A stretch of 50,187 nucleotides of DNA from an uncultured Saprospiraceae bacterium (GCA_938015595.1 CALLPI010000021.1:1-50187), one strand, 5' to 3'; shown: positions 7,442 to 16,827, numbered from the stretch's first letter. The notes: generated from the sequence alone by a model not told the origin. Numbers and translations: made by a program.

Positions 7442-8769
7442 TGAGGTTGAATCAGCTCCAATATTTTTTCCATAGCCATGCCTCTTGAGCCTTTGATAAG
7501 GACGTGTGCCCCATGGAAGTGCTGGTTTTCAAGCCATTGGGCTACTGATACAGCATCGGGCAATTGCACGATGCCAGCCATTTGGGGTAGGCTTCCATAG
7601 ATGGGGCCTGTCAGCACTATCTTCTCAAACCCCAATGAGGCAGCCAGGCGTGCAATGTGAGCGTGTTCTTCGGTGGCGTACTCACCCAGTTCCAGCATAT
7701 CGCCGAGAATAGCTACTTTATGCTCAACCGGCATGTGAGCAAAACTGCGCAGTGCCTCGGCCGTGCTGGTGGGGTTGGCATTGTAGGCATCCAGGATGTA
7801 GGTGTTGCCGCCCTGGTGAATTACTTGCGAGCGCATGTTAGCTGGTCGGTAGTTTTCAATAGCCATTTTGATTTGCGCAGGAGGCACGCCAAAGTGTTTG
7901 CCTACTGCTATGGCAGAGGCAATATTGCCAAAATTGTAAGTGCCGGGCAACTGTGAATGTACGAGTACCGCGCGATCATTTTCATCGAAGAAAGATGCAG
8001 ATACAAAGGGTTGTTCGCTAGTGAGTTGTACGGAGATGACATTTGGGTCATGGGAGGAGTAGGGGAGTGATTTTCCGTAGAGAACCCGGCGGCTTGCGCC
8101 CGAGGCCAGTTCCTGCAGAAAAGCTTCGTCGGCGTTGATGAGCAGCGTACCATCGTGTTGCATGAGAAAGCGATACAGCTCTGACTTACCTTTTTTTACC
8201 CCTTCAATACCGCCGAAACCTTCGAGGTGCGCCTTGCCGATGTTGGTAATAAGCCCGTGTGTGGGTTCTGCGATTCGGGCTAGCTGGTCAATTTCACCCT
8301 GGTGATTGGCCCCCATTTCGATGACGGCTATTTCGGTATCGGTGGGCATGGATAGCAAAGTAAGCGGCACCCCGATGTGGTTGTTGAAGTTGCCCTGGGT
8401 GAAGTGCGTTTTGTAGCGGGTGGCCAGCACGGCGGCTATCAATTCTTTGGTGGTAGTTTTGCCATTGCTGCCAGTGATGCCAATGACGGGTATGTCAAAC
8501 TGCCGGCGATGGTAACGAGCCAAGTCTTGAAGCGTTTTCAGTACATCGGATACAAGTAGGCATTGTGCATGACGAGCCATTTGCACATCGTCCACAATGG
8601 CAAAAGCCGCGCCTTGTTCAAGGGCTTGGCTGGCAAATTGATTCCCGTCGAAATTAGCACCGCGCAAGGCGAAAAACAGGTAGCCAGGCTGTGCCTGACG
8701 CGAGTCGGTCACTACCTTTGGATGCCGCTGAAATATTTCGTAAAGTTGGTTGATGCTGATGTAGCTCAT
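7438..8769 (-). CDS. murF: UDP-MurNAc-tripeptide:D-Ala-D-Ala ligase
   Basis: MurF adds D-alanyl-D-alanine to the UDP-MurNAc-tripeptide using ATP, the last cytoplasmic step of peptidoglycan precursor synthesis. The 443-residue protein has the Mur ligase N-terminal domain (TDSRQAQPGYLFFALRG, 21-37), the ATP P-loop GITGSNGKTTT (97-107), the central-domain signature EMGANHQGEI, and the C-terminal DAYNANPTS motif. It lies 70 bases downstream of gldJ on the same strand, an arrangement I recall from other Bacteroidota. A strong terminator-like hairpin sits directly before its start codon, so expression may depend on read-through or on a promoter inside gldJ. Cytoplasmic; essential in most bacteria. 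Confidence 0.95.
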   Translation of the reverse strand: MSYISINQLYEIFQRHPKVVTDSRQAQPGYLFFALRGANFDGNQFASQALEQGAAFAIVDDVQMARHAQCLLVSDVLKTLQDLARYHRRQFDIPVIGITGSNGKTTTKELIAAVLATRYKTHFTQGNFNNHIGVPLTLLSMPTDTEIAVIEMGANHQGEIDQLARIAEPTHGLITNIGKAHLEGFGGIEGVKKGKSELYRFLMQHDGTLLINADEAFLQELASGASRRVLYGKSLPYSSHDPNVISVQLTSEQPFVSASFFDENDRAVLVHSQLPGTYNFGNIASAIAVGKHFGVPPAQIKMAIENYRPANMRSQVIHQGGNTYILDAYNANPTSTAEALRSFAHMPVEHKVAILGDMLELGEYATEEHAHIARLAASLGFEKIVLTGPIYGSLPQMAGIVQLPDAVSVAQWLENQHFHGAHVLIKGSRGMAMEKILELIQPH

Positions 8770-8773
8770 GGCT

Positions 8774-8811
8774 GAAAAAAAGTTGAGCCGCCCTTATGAG
8801 GAGAGCGGCTC
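8774..8811 (-). terminator. Terminator/attenuator hairpin between gldJ and murF
   Basis: On the minus strand GAGCCGC (8805-8811) pairs perfectly with GCGGCTC (8785-8791) across a 13-base loop. AAC and seven T follow (8775-8781). The murF ATG begins at 8769, about five bases after the T-run. It has the form of an intrinsic terminator for gldJ but is also the immediate leader of murF. Confidence 0.75.
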
Positions 8812-8839
8812 GGCTTTGGTATCTATATGAACATGGAAT

Positions 8840-10342
8840 TTACTTGAAAGAGCGCTTGACCGGCTTAGACCGGGTTTTGAACTGATGGCCGCCGGGCTGG
8901 TCGTTGCCTGTGGGGCTGCCTGTGCGAGTCATGGCGCAGCGGAAACCTATGGTGCGGTCGGCTTTATTAGCTTCTTTGTAGCGCCGGGTACCGGGCGATA
9001 GCCAGTAGGCGCGGTCAGCCCAGGAGCCGCCTTTGATCACGCGGGTATCATCGCTGATGAGGGTAGTTTCGCCATAGTTATAGATGGCGCCGGATTCCTG
9101 GTCGCCGTCCAGATAGTTGAATACATCGGCACGCTTGTAATTGTCGCGGGTTTTGGCTTTGTCTTCAGGAACGATGCGGTATTGCAGGCGGCCCAGGGAG
9201 TCTTTTTCTATGGGTTTGCCTTCTGCGTCTATGATTTTCTCCATGAAGATGTTGCCGCGATAAGGGTTAAGGTCGTGGTTTTGAGCGTCGCTCAGGGTCA
9301 TGCTAGTGAGGGGGCGGTATAGGTCAGCAGTCCATTCGCTCACATTGCCAGCCATGTTGTAGAGGCCGAAGTCGTTGGGCAGATATGAGCGTACGGGGGC
9401 AGTGGGGCAGGCTTTGTCATTGAGCTTGCCGGCCATGCCCATATAGTCACCGGCGCTGCGCTTGAAGTTGGCTAAGATGGTACCCTGGTACTTGTTGCGC
9501 TTCTGGTAGCGCACGGTATTACCGTTCCAGGGGTAGATGCGTCGGTCGGATATGCGTTCGTCCTGTACGGAGGTTTGGTTGCCTTGCAGAGCAAGCGCGG
9601 CGTATTCCCATTCCGCTTCGGTAGGCAGGCGATATGCAGGCAGTAGGATACCATCTTCAAAGCGTACGCTGCGCTCGCCACCGGTCTGGAGGTCTTTGAG
9701 GTTCTTGCGCACCTTGCCTTGGTACTGGCCTACGAGATAAGCCTCGGTGTTGAAGTTGTCGTCGTCAACTTGCTCAGTATTGGGTTGGAGAATGCCTTTT
9801 TGAATGAGGATCATTTCGTTGACGCGGTCGGTGCGCCACTTGCAGTACTCATTAGCCTGGTGCCAGTTGACGCCAACTACGGGGTAATCGTCGTAAGCAG
9901 GGTGGCGCAGGTAGGTTTCTACCAGTGGTTCGTTGTAAGATAATTCATCACGCCATACTAAGGTGTCGGGTAGGGCATTGAGTACCACAGAGGGGTAGTT
10001 TTGCCCGAATACCCGGTTGAGCCAGTACAGATACTCGCGGTAGTCAATGTTGGCCACTTCGGTTTCGTCCATGTAGAAGGACATTACCGTGACGCGGCGG
10101 GGCACGTTGTTCCAATCGCGGGTGACATCTTCTTCGGTAACGCCCATGGTAAAGGTGCCACCTTCAATTAGTACGAGGTTTGGGCCGGTGGCCTGGCCCT
10201 GGTACTGCAGCTTTTCGAAGCCGCCCCATTTAGTATCGTTATAGTTCCACCCGGTAGTAGCCGAGGTTTCTTTGCTGCGGCAGGAAGCCAGCAGGAATGC
10301 GGCCGCCAGAATAATGGCGCCAGACTTCAACATTTTTTTCAT
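8840..10342 (-). CDS. gldJ: Gliding motility / T9SS lipoprotein GldJ
   Basis: GldJ is an outer-membrane-associated lipoprotein of the gliding and type IX secretion machinery; in Flavobacterium it stabilises other Gld proteins. The 500-residue product has a lipoprotein signal (lipobox LASC, acylated Cys21). It is otherwise a formylglycine-generating-enzyme-like (SUMF1/FGE) domain, with EGGTFTMGV, YRLPTEAEWEYAA, NMAGNVSEWTADLY, VIKGGSWADRAYW and GFRCAMTR. Metal and catalytic cysteines of true FGE are absent, as expected for this structural branch. The C-terminus is short and basic. I chose GldJ over the related GldK because porU and porV are neighbours. A promoter is visible at 10377-10410 and a terminator follows. 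Confidence 0.88.
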   Translation of the reverse strand: MKKMLKSGAIILAAAFLLASCRSKETSATTGWNYNDTKWGGFEKLQYQGQATGPNLVLIEGGTFTMGVTEEDVTRDWNNVPRRVTVMSFYMDETEVANIDYREYLYWLNRVFGQNYPSVVLNALPDTLVWRDELSYNEPLVETYLRHPAYDDYPVVGVNWHQANEYCKWRTDRVNEMILIQKGILQPNTEQVDDDNFNTEAYLVGQYQGKVRKNLKDLQTGGERSVRFEDGILLPAYRLPTEAEWEYAALALQGNQTSVQDERISDRRIYPWNGNTVRYQKRNKYQGTILANFKRSAGDYMGMAGKLNDKACPTAPVRSYLPNDFGLYNMAGNVSEWTADLYRPLTSMTLSDAQNHDLNPYRGNIFMEKIIDAEGKPIEKDSLGRLQYRIVPEDKAKTRDNYKRADVFNYLDGDQESGAIYNYGETTLISDDTRVIKGGSWADRAYWLSPGTRRYKEANKADRTIGFRCAMTRTGSPTGNDQPGGHQFKTRSKPVKRSFK

Positions 10343-10376
10343 TCCTTTAGAAAGTTTGTTTTTGGAAAACGACCGA

Positions 10377-10410
10377 CAAATATAAGGAAAAAGCTGTGTT
10401 GTCTGTCAAG
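10377..10410 (-). promoter_or_regulatory. Promoter of gldJ
   Basis: On the minus strand CTTG (10407-10410) is followed after 22 bp by TATATTTG (10377-10384), an exact TAnnTTTG. The spacing is one base over the usual 19-21. The start codon is 35 bases downstream. Confidence 0.55.
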
Positions 10411-10453
10411 CATGGCCTGTTTCTTTAACATTTGAGGTCTGCGAAAGCCTGTT

Positions 10454-11476
10454 TTAGCGGAATATTTGGAAGCAATCGTTCAGATTGGCGCTTCTGCGTT
10501 TGCGCCTGAGGGCTTTGCTATCGTTTAGGTTGATACCCAGCGATACCTCATGCGCGCCGCCTGCTCCAGCATTGGCCAACTCTGAGAGGGTCATATCGTA
10601 GCTGTATCCGATTTTGAGCACGCCATGCCTGAACCCTCCCAGCAAGATGGCCGCGTCTGCGTTGCCGAATGTGTGCCTAAACCAGGCGCCTGCAAAGACC
10701 TTGCCGAAACCCGCATATACGCCTGCATTGACTTGGTGAAACCCGCCTTGCGTAGCGTATAACAAATTCGGTGATAGAAACGCCTCTTCCTTGTTCTTAT
10801 TGTTTGTTAAAAGGGGAATTTCAAACCCTCCGTGCAAACTGAGCCGCAGAGGCATGCCAGTATATAGGTTGGAGTTGATGCGCAAAAAACTGACATCGGG
10901 GCTGTTGAGGTGGTGCAAGGAAACGCCGGCGTGAAAGCGGGAGTTGAACACCAGCAGGCCGGCAGAAGCGTCGAAGGCATTGTTGATGAAGCGCTCTGGT
11001 GGTATTTCATTGCTGGGGTTGCCGCCCACAATGCCATTGATAGGGCTGAGTTGGTCTTCAAACACCAGCGCATTCCAGTTGATGAGCGCCTGAATCAGCC
11101 CAGTCTCTACGCCAATGCGGAAGTAGAGTTGATCTAGCAGTTGCACCTGATAGCTGTACAAGGCTGCTACCTGGGTGGTGCGGTAGATACCATTGCCGGC
11201 ATTGTCGGCTGAGAGCATGATACCTATGCCGCTGTTCATACCATCCAGCCATTGCTCGTAGCCTGCACAGTAAGTGCTGTATGCATTGGGCCAGCCGGGC
11301 CACTGGTTTCGATAATTGACAGTGAAGCGAGGTGCAAAGGCCGCGCCCGTGAAGGCTGGGTTAAGCCGGAGCGGGTTGGCGTAGAACTGGCTGAACACGA
11401 AGTCCTGTCCATACAAAGACGCACTACCAGCTAAGCACGCGACGAAAGAAGCGGTGAAAAGTCTTGGCATGGACAT
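10454..11476 (-). CDS. PorP/SprF family outer-membrane protein
   Basis: PorP/SprF proteins are outer-membrane barrels that attach T9SS cargo, usually large type B adhesins, to the surface or to the gliding machine. The frame is open from 11566, but I take the ATG at 11476 (second choice 11470). It opens a signal peptide ending SLYGQ, and the mature start DFVFSQFYANPLRLNPAFTG is a family hallmark. The strand pattern continues to KIGYSYDMTLSELANAGAGG, then HEVSLGINL, the typical C-terminal signature. The mature protein is about 316 residues. It lies between gldJ and porU without an adjacent large type B protein, so its partner is unknown. Confidence 0.88.
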   Translation of the reverse strand: MSMPRLFTASFVACLAGSASLYGQDFVFSQFYANPLRLNPAFTGAAFAPRFTVNYRNQWPGWPNAYSTYCAGYEQWLDGMNSGIGIMLSADNAGNGIYRTTQVAALYSYQVQLLDQLYFRIGVETGLIQALINWNALVFEDQLSPINGIVGGNPSNEIPPERFINNAFDASAGLLVFNSRFHAGVSLHHLNSPDVSFLRINSNLYTGMPLRLSLHGGFEIPLLTNNKNKEEAFLSPNLLYATQGGFHQVNAGVYAGFGKVFAGAWFRHTFGNADAAILLGGFRHGVLKIGYSYDMTLSELANAGAGGAHEVSLGINLNDSKALRRKRRSANLNDCFQIFR

Positions 11477-11607
11477 ATTGGTACAAAATAAGAAAAACCG
11501 GAACTTACCCGAAGTGTTAAGCAGCAATACAACTACTTTGTTTAACGTTTTTTCGCCGTATTTCATTGCTGTCTTAACGCTCGCTGAGTAATATTGCCCA
11601 CAAGGTC
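11477..11607. other. Divergent control region between porP/sprF-like gene and porU
   Basis: These 131 bases separate two divergent T9SS genes and must contain both promoters unless transcription begins further away. I find only near matches to TAnnTTTG (TACTTTG near 11533) and no paired -33 element, so no promoter is called. Confidence 0.4.
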
Positions 11608-14600
11608 ATGAAAAAGTACGTTTCTACCCTTTTGTGCCTGATTTTTTTTGTTGTGCCGTATGCATACAGCAGCGATATTGTCGTGCAGGAGACGCTGGAG
11701 TGGTCATTAGAGCCAGAGCCGTTCGATTTTTTCAGTGGGCCATGTGCGAGGTATCGGTTCAAGGGAGGGGTTTTTGGCGAGACGTATCCCGACCTACCCT
11801 ATTACATCAAACATGTAGAACTGCCGGGACGTGGCCAGGCAACGGTACAGTTGCTGGACGTACAGTACGAATCTTTTGAGAAAAGAGCCTGTCCTGGCAA
11901 TGAGGTGCTGGAAGAGCTTCCCAAAGTACAGGTAGTAGTGCGCGCTGAGCGCGGGCAATATTTTGCTTCGCTTAGTTTTGTGCCCATAGTGCGTCGGGGC
12001 GAGCGCTTCGAGCGCATTAGGTCATTTACACTCAAGGTGAACTACCAGCCGGCAGCAACTGAAATTGCTTTTCGCGGGCCACAAAACACCTTGCGCTCTG
12101 TGCTGGCCGATGGCCAGATTTACAAGATAGCGGTGCGCGAAAGCGGCGTGTATCGCTTATCGCAGTCATTTCTGCGTTCGCTGGGTATCAACACAGACAA
12201 TGTGGATCCCCGCAAAATCAGTATCTATGGCAATGGAGGTGGTATGTTGTCGTTTTTTGGCAACGCCGACCGGCCAGATGACTTGATCGAAAATCACATT
12301 GTGGTGGTAGGGGAGGAAGATGGGCGGTTTGATGCCAATGATTATGTGCTGTTTTATGCGCAAGGCCCCGACCGTTGGATCTATAACGCTGCTGCCCAGA
12401 AGTTTGAAATGGAGAAAAACCTGTTTGATACTCGAAATTACTACTTCATCAAAATTGGTACGCAAAATGGCGCTAGAGCGGCTAACCAGGCTTCCTTGAG
12501 TACAGGGGGGGTCACTATCAATAGTTTTGATGATTACGCCCGCTTTGAAGACGACCGGCGCAACCTGCTGCACGACTGGCAGCCCAAGGCTTCGGGGTCG
12601 GGGTTGCATTGGTACAGCGATGTAATATTCAGAGTACAAAGGCAGAGGACTTTCAGTAACCTGTTTTCCTTACCCAATCTCATAACGAGTGAACCCGTAA
12701 AACTGGATGTCCAGATGGCTCTGCGAGCTGGAAGAAACTCGCGCTTTTTTATCGAGGTAGCCGGCCAGACCTTCCAAAGCGCCGAAGCCAGCCGAGTGAC
12801 CATGAGCGGCCTGGCCGAAACCCTGGACAACTATGCCAGAGTAGTGCAACTCAATGCCACGCCTACGCTCAACTCCAGCAACGTGCAACTCACGCTGAGC
12901 TATCCTTTTCCCAGCGGCGCTACCGACGACAGCGAAGGCTGGCTCGACTGGATACAGATCAATGCCCGGCGCGCATTAATCATGACAGGCCGGCAAATGC
13001 CATTTCGCAGTATAGCTTCTGCTGCCCAGCCTTTCAGTGTATTTGAACTGGAGGGCGCCAGCGCCCGCATTCGCGTATGGGACATCACCGACCCGCTGCG
13101 TCCTAAAGTGCAAAGTACTACACTATCCGGCAGTAAGCTTAGTTTCAGCCTGGCTACCCAGGGGCAGTTGCGCGAATTCATTGCTTTTGATAACGAAGAG
13201 GGCTTCCTGGCTCCGGAGGCCATAGGTCGCATTGGCAACCAGAATTATCACGGTATAGACAATGTGGATATGGTAATCCTGTACCACCCTGACTTCAGCG
13301 CCGAAGCCGCCCAACTGGCCGAACACCGCCGTAGTTACAGTGGCCTTTCAGTAGCCTTGGTGCGCATTGACTCGCTCTACAATGAATTTGCTTCGGGCAA
13401 GCAAGACCCCACAGCCATCCGCGATTTTGCCAAGATGCTCTTTGAGCGCAACAACCGCTTCCGATACTTGCTCCTTTTTGGCGACGCCACTTTCGATTAT
13501 CGCAATATATACAACCTTGGCGGTAATTTTATCCCTACCTTTCAGCGCGAGTCGCTCAACCCGCTCAACGCCCATCCGTCAGATGATTACTTCGGGTTGT
13601 TCAGCAACCTAAGCCCCACCAACCCCTTGCAAGGCAATATGGACATAGCCGTAGGGCGGCTTACAGTCAGCAACGCCGTGCAAGCTGCTGCAGTAGTGCG
13701 CAAAATCATTCATTATGATACTAGCCCTGCTACTTATGGTGACTGGCGCAACCGCATGGTGTTTGTAGCCGACGATGAAGACAGTAATACACACCTGAGA
13801 GACTGCAATCAGGTAGCGGATCTTGTGAGTAGCCTACATCCCAACTTTAACATAGATAAAATTTACCTTGATGCTTATCCGCAACAGTCCACCTCGGGCG
13901 GAACCTTCATCCCCGAAGTAAATGCCGCCATCAATCGGGCTATGTTCAAGGGCATCCTGGCTTTGACTTACTTTGGGCATGGCGGCCCGCGTGGGCTAGC
14001 ACAGGAGCGCGTAGTGACCATCAGTGACATACTCTCATGGTGCAACTTTGATAATATGCCCTTACTGGTAACGGCCACCTGTACTTTTGCTGGCTTTGAC
14101 GACCCCACCTTCGTATCAGCCGGCGAGGAGGCTTTTCTCAATGCTCAAGGGGGTGCCATAGCGCTATACTCCACCACCCGGGCAGTTTTTGCCAATTACA
14201 ACCGCGAGTTGAGCCAGGAAGCCTTGTTGCAATTGTTCAACCGGCAAAACGGCGGTTTGCCTACCATTGGTGAAGCCATGCGTCGGGCTAAAAATGCACT
14301 CTCCAACGACTCAGGGCTTGTGAGCAATTCGCGCAAGTTTTCGCTCATTGGCGACCCTGCTTTGAAGCTTAAAGTGCCTGAATATCAGGTTGTTACTACG
14401 AATATAGACGCTGTTCCGGTAACCGACAACTCCATGGACACCATTCGCGGCCTGCAGCGCGTGACCATTGAAGGCGCAGTGTTGGACAACGGCCAGGTGA
14501 TGAGTAACTTCAACGGCGAGGTAATTCCTACCATATTTGACAAGCCGCTGCGACTGAGCACCTTGGGGCAGGATGCCGGTAGTTTTCCGTTTCCTTTTTC

Positions 14601-15489
14601 GGTGTTTCGCAGCATTTTATTCAGGGGGCGCGCTAGCGTAAACAATGGCATATTTCGCTTCACTTTTGTGGTGCCCAAAGACATTGACTATCGCTTTGGC
14701 ATGGGTAAGGCCAGCTACTATGCTTTTGACCCTGCGCGAAACTTGGACGCTGCCGGGCACTACAACCGCTTAGTAGTGGGTGGCACGCGCGATGGCGCAT
14801 TCACGGATACGCGCGGCCCGGAGATAGAGGTGTTTATAAACTCCGAAAATTTTGTGTTCGGCAGTATTGTGAGCCCTTCGCCAGTGGTAGTGGTGCGCTT
14901 GTCGGATGAAAGCGGTATCAATGTGACGGGCAATAGTATAGGCCATGACCTGGAAGCGGTGTTGGATGACAATACGCAAAATACGCTGTTGCTGAACGAT
15001 TTCTATGAGTCGGATTTAGATGATTACACCAAAGGCCGCGCTCGATACCCGCTGTTCAACCTGCCGGAAGGCCGGCATAAGCTCCAGGTAAAAGCCTGGG
15101 ATGCTGCTAATAATTCAGGGGAGGGCTACACCGAGTTTGTCGTAGCGAATGCTGCCGAGGTAGCCTTACAGCGCGTACTGAACTATCCCAATCCGTTTAC
15201 GGATTTCACCTGCTTTCAGTTTGACCATAATCTGGCCGGCCAGGAAATGGATGTAATGGTACAGATTTTCACTGTGTCGGGGCGTTTAGTCAAGACACTG
15301 GAGCAGCGCCTGGTATCGGACGGCGCTATACGCCTGCACGATTGCATCCAGTGGGATGGCCGCGACGACTTTGGCGACCGGCTGGCACGCGGCGTGTATC
15401 TCTACCAGGTGCGCGTGCGCACTACGGCGCCAGGTAGTACTGTGCTGAAAGGGGAAAGCAAGTTTGAAAAACTGGTCATTCTAAAATAA
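11608..15489 (+). CDS. porU: Type IX secretion system sortase PorU (peptidase C25 family)
   Basis: PorU is the surface-exposed gingipain-like cysteine protease that removes C-terminal sorting signals from T9SS cargo and can join the cargo to lipid. The 1293-residue product starts with a signal peptide (MKKYVSTLLCLIFFVVPYAYS). The C25 catalytic domain contains the histidine of LTYFGHGGPRG (His791) and the nucleophile of TATCTFAGFDDP (Cys825). The C-terminal ~110 residues form an Ig-like/type A-like domain (NYPNPFTDF... ending EKLVILK), as in other PorU proteins. It is 82 bases upstream of porV, its partner in the attachment complex. A G7 tract (12505-12511) lies in frame in the N-terminal third. 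Length fits the usual 1100-1300. Confidence 0.95.
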   Translation: MKKYVSTLLCLIFFVVPYAYSSDIVVQETLEWSLEPEPFDFFSGPCARYRFKGGVFGETYPDLPYYIKHVELPGRGQATVQLLDVQYESFEKRACPGNEVLEELPKVQVVVRAERGQYFASLSFVPIVRRGERFERIRSFTLKVNYQPAATEIAFRGPQNTLRSVLADGQIYKIAVRESGVYRLSQSFLRSLGINTDNVDPRKISIYGNGGGMLSFFGNADRPDDLIENHIVVVGEEDGRFDANDYVLFYAQGPDRWIYNAAAQKFEMEKNLFDTRNYYFIKIGTQNGARAANQASLSTGGVTINSFDDYARFEDDRRNLLHDWQPKASGSGLHWYSDVIFRVQRQRTFSNLFSLPNLITSEPVKLDVQMALRAGRNSRFFIEVAGQTFQSAEASRVTMSGLAETLDNYARVVQLNATPTLNSSNVQLTLSYPFPSGATDDSEGWLDWIQINARRALIMTGRQMPFRSIASAAQPFSVFELEGASARIRVWDITDPLRPKVQSTTLSGSKLSFSLATQGQLREFIAFDNEEGFLAPEAIGRIGNQNYHGIDNVDMVILYHPDFSAEAAQLAEHRRSYSGLSVALVRIDSLYNEFASGKQDPTAIRDFAKMLFERNNRFRYLLLFGDATFDYRNIYNLGGNFIPTFQRESLNPLNAHPSDDYFGLFSNLSPTNPLQGNMDIAVGRLTVSNAVQAAAVVRKIIHYDTSPATYGDWRNRMVFVADDEDSNTHLRDCNQVADLVSSLHPNFNIDKIYLDAYPQQSTSGGTFIPEVNAAINRAMFKGILALTYFGHGGPRGLAQERVVTISDILSWCNFDNMPLLVTATCTFAGFDDPTFVSAGEEAFLNAQGGAIALYSTTRAVFANYNRELSQEALLQLFNRQNGGLPTIGEAMRRAKNALSNDSGLVSNSRKFSLIGDPALKLKVPEYQVVTTNIDAVPVTDNSMDTIRGLQRVTIEGAVLDNGQVMSNFNGEVIPTIFDKPLRLSTLGQDAGSFPFPFSVFRSILFRGRASVNNGIFRFTFVVPKDIDYRFGMGKASYYAFDPARNLDAAGHYNRLVVGGTRDGAFTDTRGPEIEVFINSENFVFGSIVSPSPVVVVRLSDESGINVTGNSIGHDLEAVLDDNTQNTLLLNDFYESDLDDYTKGRARYPLFNLPEGRHKLQVKAWDAANNSGEGYTEFVVANAAEVALQRVLNYPNPFTDFTCFQFDHNLAGQEMDVMVQIFTVSGRLVKTLEQRLVSDGAIRLHDCIQWDGRDDFGDRLARGVYLYQVRVRTTAPGSTVLKGESKFEKLVILK

Positions 15490-15538
15490 CCGGCATCATT
15501 TTTGGGCATCAGGTGGCGATGGCAAGGTATTTGCTGCT

Positions 15539-15546
15539 TATATTTG
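15539..15546 (+). promoter_or_regulatory. Candidate -7 box before porV
   Basis: TATATTTG is an exact TAnnTTTG, 25 bases before the porV ATG. No TTG lies at 19-21 bp upstream. It may give porV its own transcript besides read-through from porU. Confidence 0.4.
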
Positions 15547-15571
15547 CAGACTTTTAAAACTACGATTTCTC

Positions 15572-16804
15572 ATGAAATATGTACTAACTGGTCTTTTCAC
15601 CATAGCATTATTATGGACAGGCACTATCCAAACTGCTCAAGCACAATGCTTTCCGAGAGATCCTAGCCGTCCGGCTGGTCCTAATAATCCGCTCATCAGC
15701 CTTGACGGTTCTCCCTGTGTAAATACTGTGCTGACGGCAGTGCCCTTTTTGCGCATAGTAGCTGATGCACGCTCTGGCGCCATGGGCGATACGGGCATTG
15801 GCTTGTCGCCTGACCCTAATGCCATGCACTTCAATGCATCCAAGCTGGCTTTTGCTGAGCAAAAAATGGGCGTATCAGCCACCTATACGCCTTGGTTGCG
15901 CGCCCTGGGGCTGGACGATGTGTATCTGGCCTACCTCACTGGTTACTTTAAGGTGGACGACGCCCAGGCGCTGGGCTTCGGGTTGCGTTACTTCTCGCTG
16001 GGGCGCATCCCTTTTACGGATGTCAATGGTGAGCCGCTGGTTACAGGGCGCCCTAACGAGTTTGAGGTGACAGGTGCGTATGCCCGCAAACTGGCTGACC
16101 GCCTCAGTGCAGCGGTGAGCGCTAAGTTTATCTTCTCCAACCTGGCTGCCGGCCAGATTGTAAGCGGCGAGACCATCGAACCTGGTGTAGCTGGCGCGGC
16201 TGATATTTCCTTTACTTACAATGCGCCCATCCAACTTAGAAATATGGACTCGGAGCTGACCATTGGTGCGGCTATGAGCAATATCGGCTCCAAGATTACG
16301 TACACCAAGTCTTTGGTAAAAGACTTCTTGCCTGCCAACTTGGGTATTGGGGCCGCCTGGAACATTGACATCAATGACTTCAACCGCATTACTTTTGCTA
16401 CGGACATCAACAAATTGCTGGTGCCTACGCCTTGCCAAGGACCGAATTGCGACGTGAATCCAACAAACGGCATTCCTGATTTCAAGGAGCAGTCATCTAT
16501 CTCGGCGTTGTTTTCCTCCTTTGGCGATGCACCGGAGGGATTCCGGGAAGAACTGCGCGAGTTGACTTTTTCCTTCGGTGCGGAATATTGGTACGACCAG
16601 CAGTTTGCTGTACGCCTGGGCTACTACACGGAGCACTTCCAGAAGGGGGGGCGCAAGTTTCTCACTGCTGGTCTGGGCTTGAAGTACAATATCTTTGGCC
16701 TCAACTTTTCTTACCTGATACCCACCACTAATCAGCGCAACCCGCTGGACAATACCCTGCGCTTCTCGCTGCTGTTCAACTTTAGCGATGCGGAAGCTAA
16801 GTAG
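15572..16804 (+). CDS. porV: Type IX secretion outer-membrane protein PorV (LptO)
   Basis: PorV is a FadL-like outer-membrane barrel that collects cargo from the SprA translocon and carries it to PorU. The 410-residue product has a signal peptide ending TAQAQ, then a PorV-typical N-terminus (TAVPFLRIVADARSGAMGDT, then GIGLSPDPNAMHFN). The barrel ends with YLIPTTNQRNPLDNTLRFSL. Length matches the family (~380-410). It follows porU after 82 bases, and a -7 box lies at 15539-15546. A G7 tract at 16645-16651 encodes part of QKGGRK in an extracellular-loop-like position, and a slip there would truncate the barrel. The convergent RNase P RNA gene begins about 25 bases downstream. Confidence 0.95.
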   Translation: MKYVLTGLFTIALLWTGTIQTAQAQCFPRDPSRPAGPNNPLISLDGSPCVNTVLTAVPFLRIVADARSGAMGDTGIGLSPDPNAMHFNASKLAFAEQKMGVSATYTPWLRALGLDDVYLAYLTGYFKVDDAQALGFGLRYFSLGRIPFTDVNGEPLVTGRPNEFEVTGAYARKLADRLSAAVSAKFIFSNLAAGQIVSGETIEPGVAGAADISFTYNAPIQLRNMDSELTIGAAMSNIGSKITYTKSLVKDFLPANLGIGAAWNIDINDFNRITFATDINKLLVPTPCQGPNCDVNPTNGIPDFKEQSSISALFSSFGDAPEGFREELRELTFSFGAEYWYDQQFAVRLGYYTEHFQKGGRKFLTAGLGLKYNIFGLNFSYLIPTTNQRNPLDNTLRFSLLFNFSDAEAK

Positions 16805-16827
16805 GGTAGGAAGGAATTTTACAAAAG

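Noticed and set aside
5000-8769. Dehydrogenase and arginase-fold gene as an arginine-to-glutamate pathway
   Set aside because: The arginase-fold protein lacks metal ligands and the genes are divergent, so pathway coupling is not supported.
15875-16438. Minus-strand open frame of 187 codons inside porV
   Set aside because: Antisense to a recognised barrel gene, with no protein-like features.
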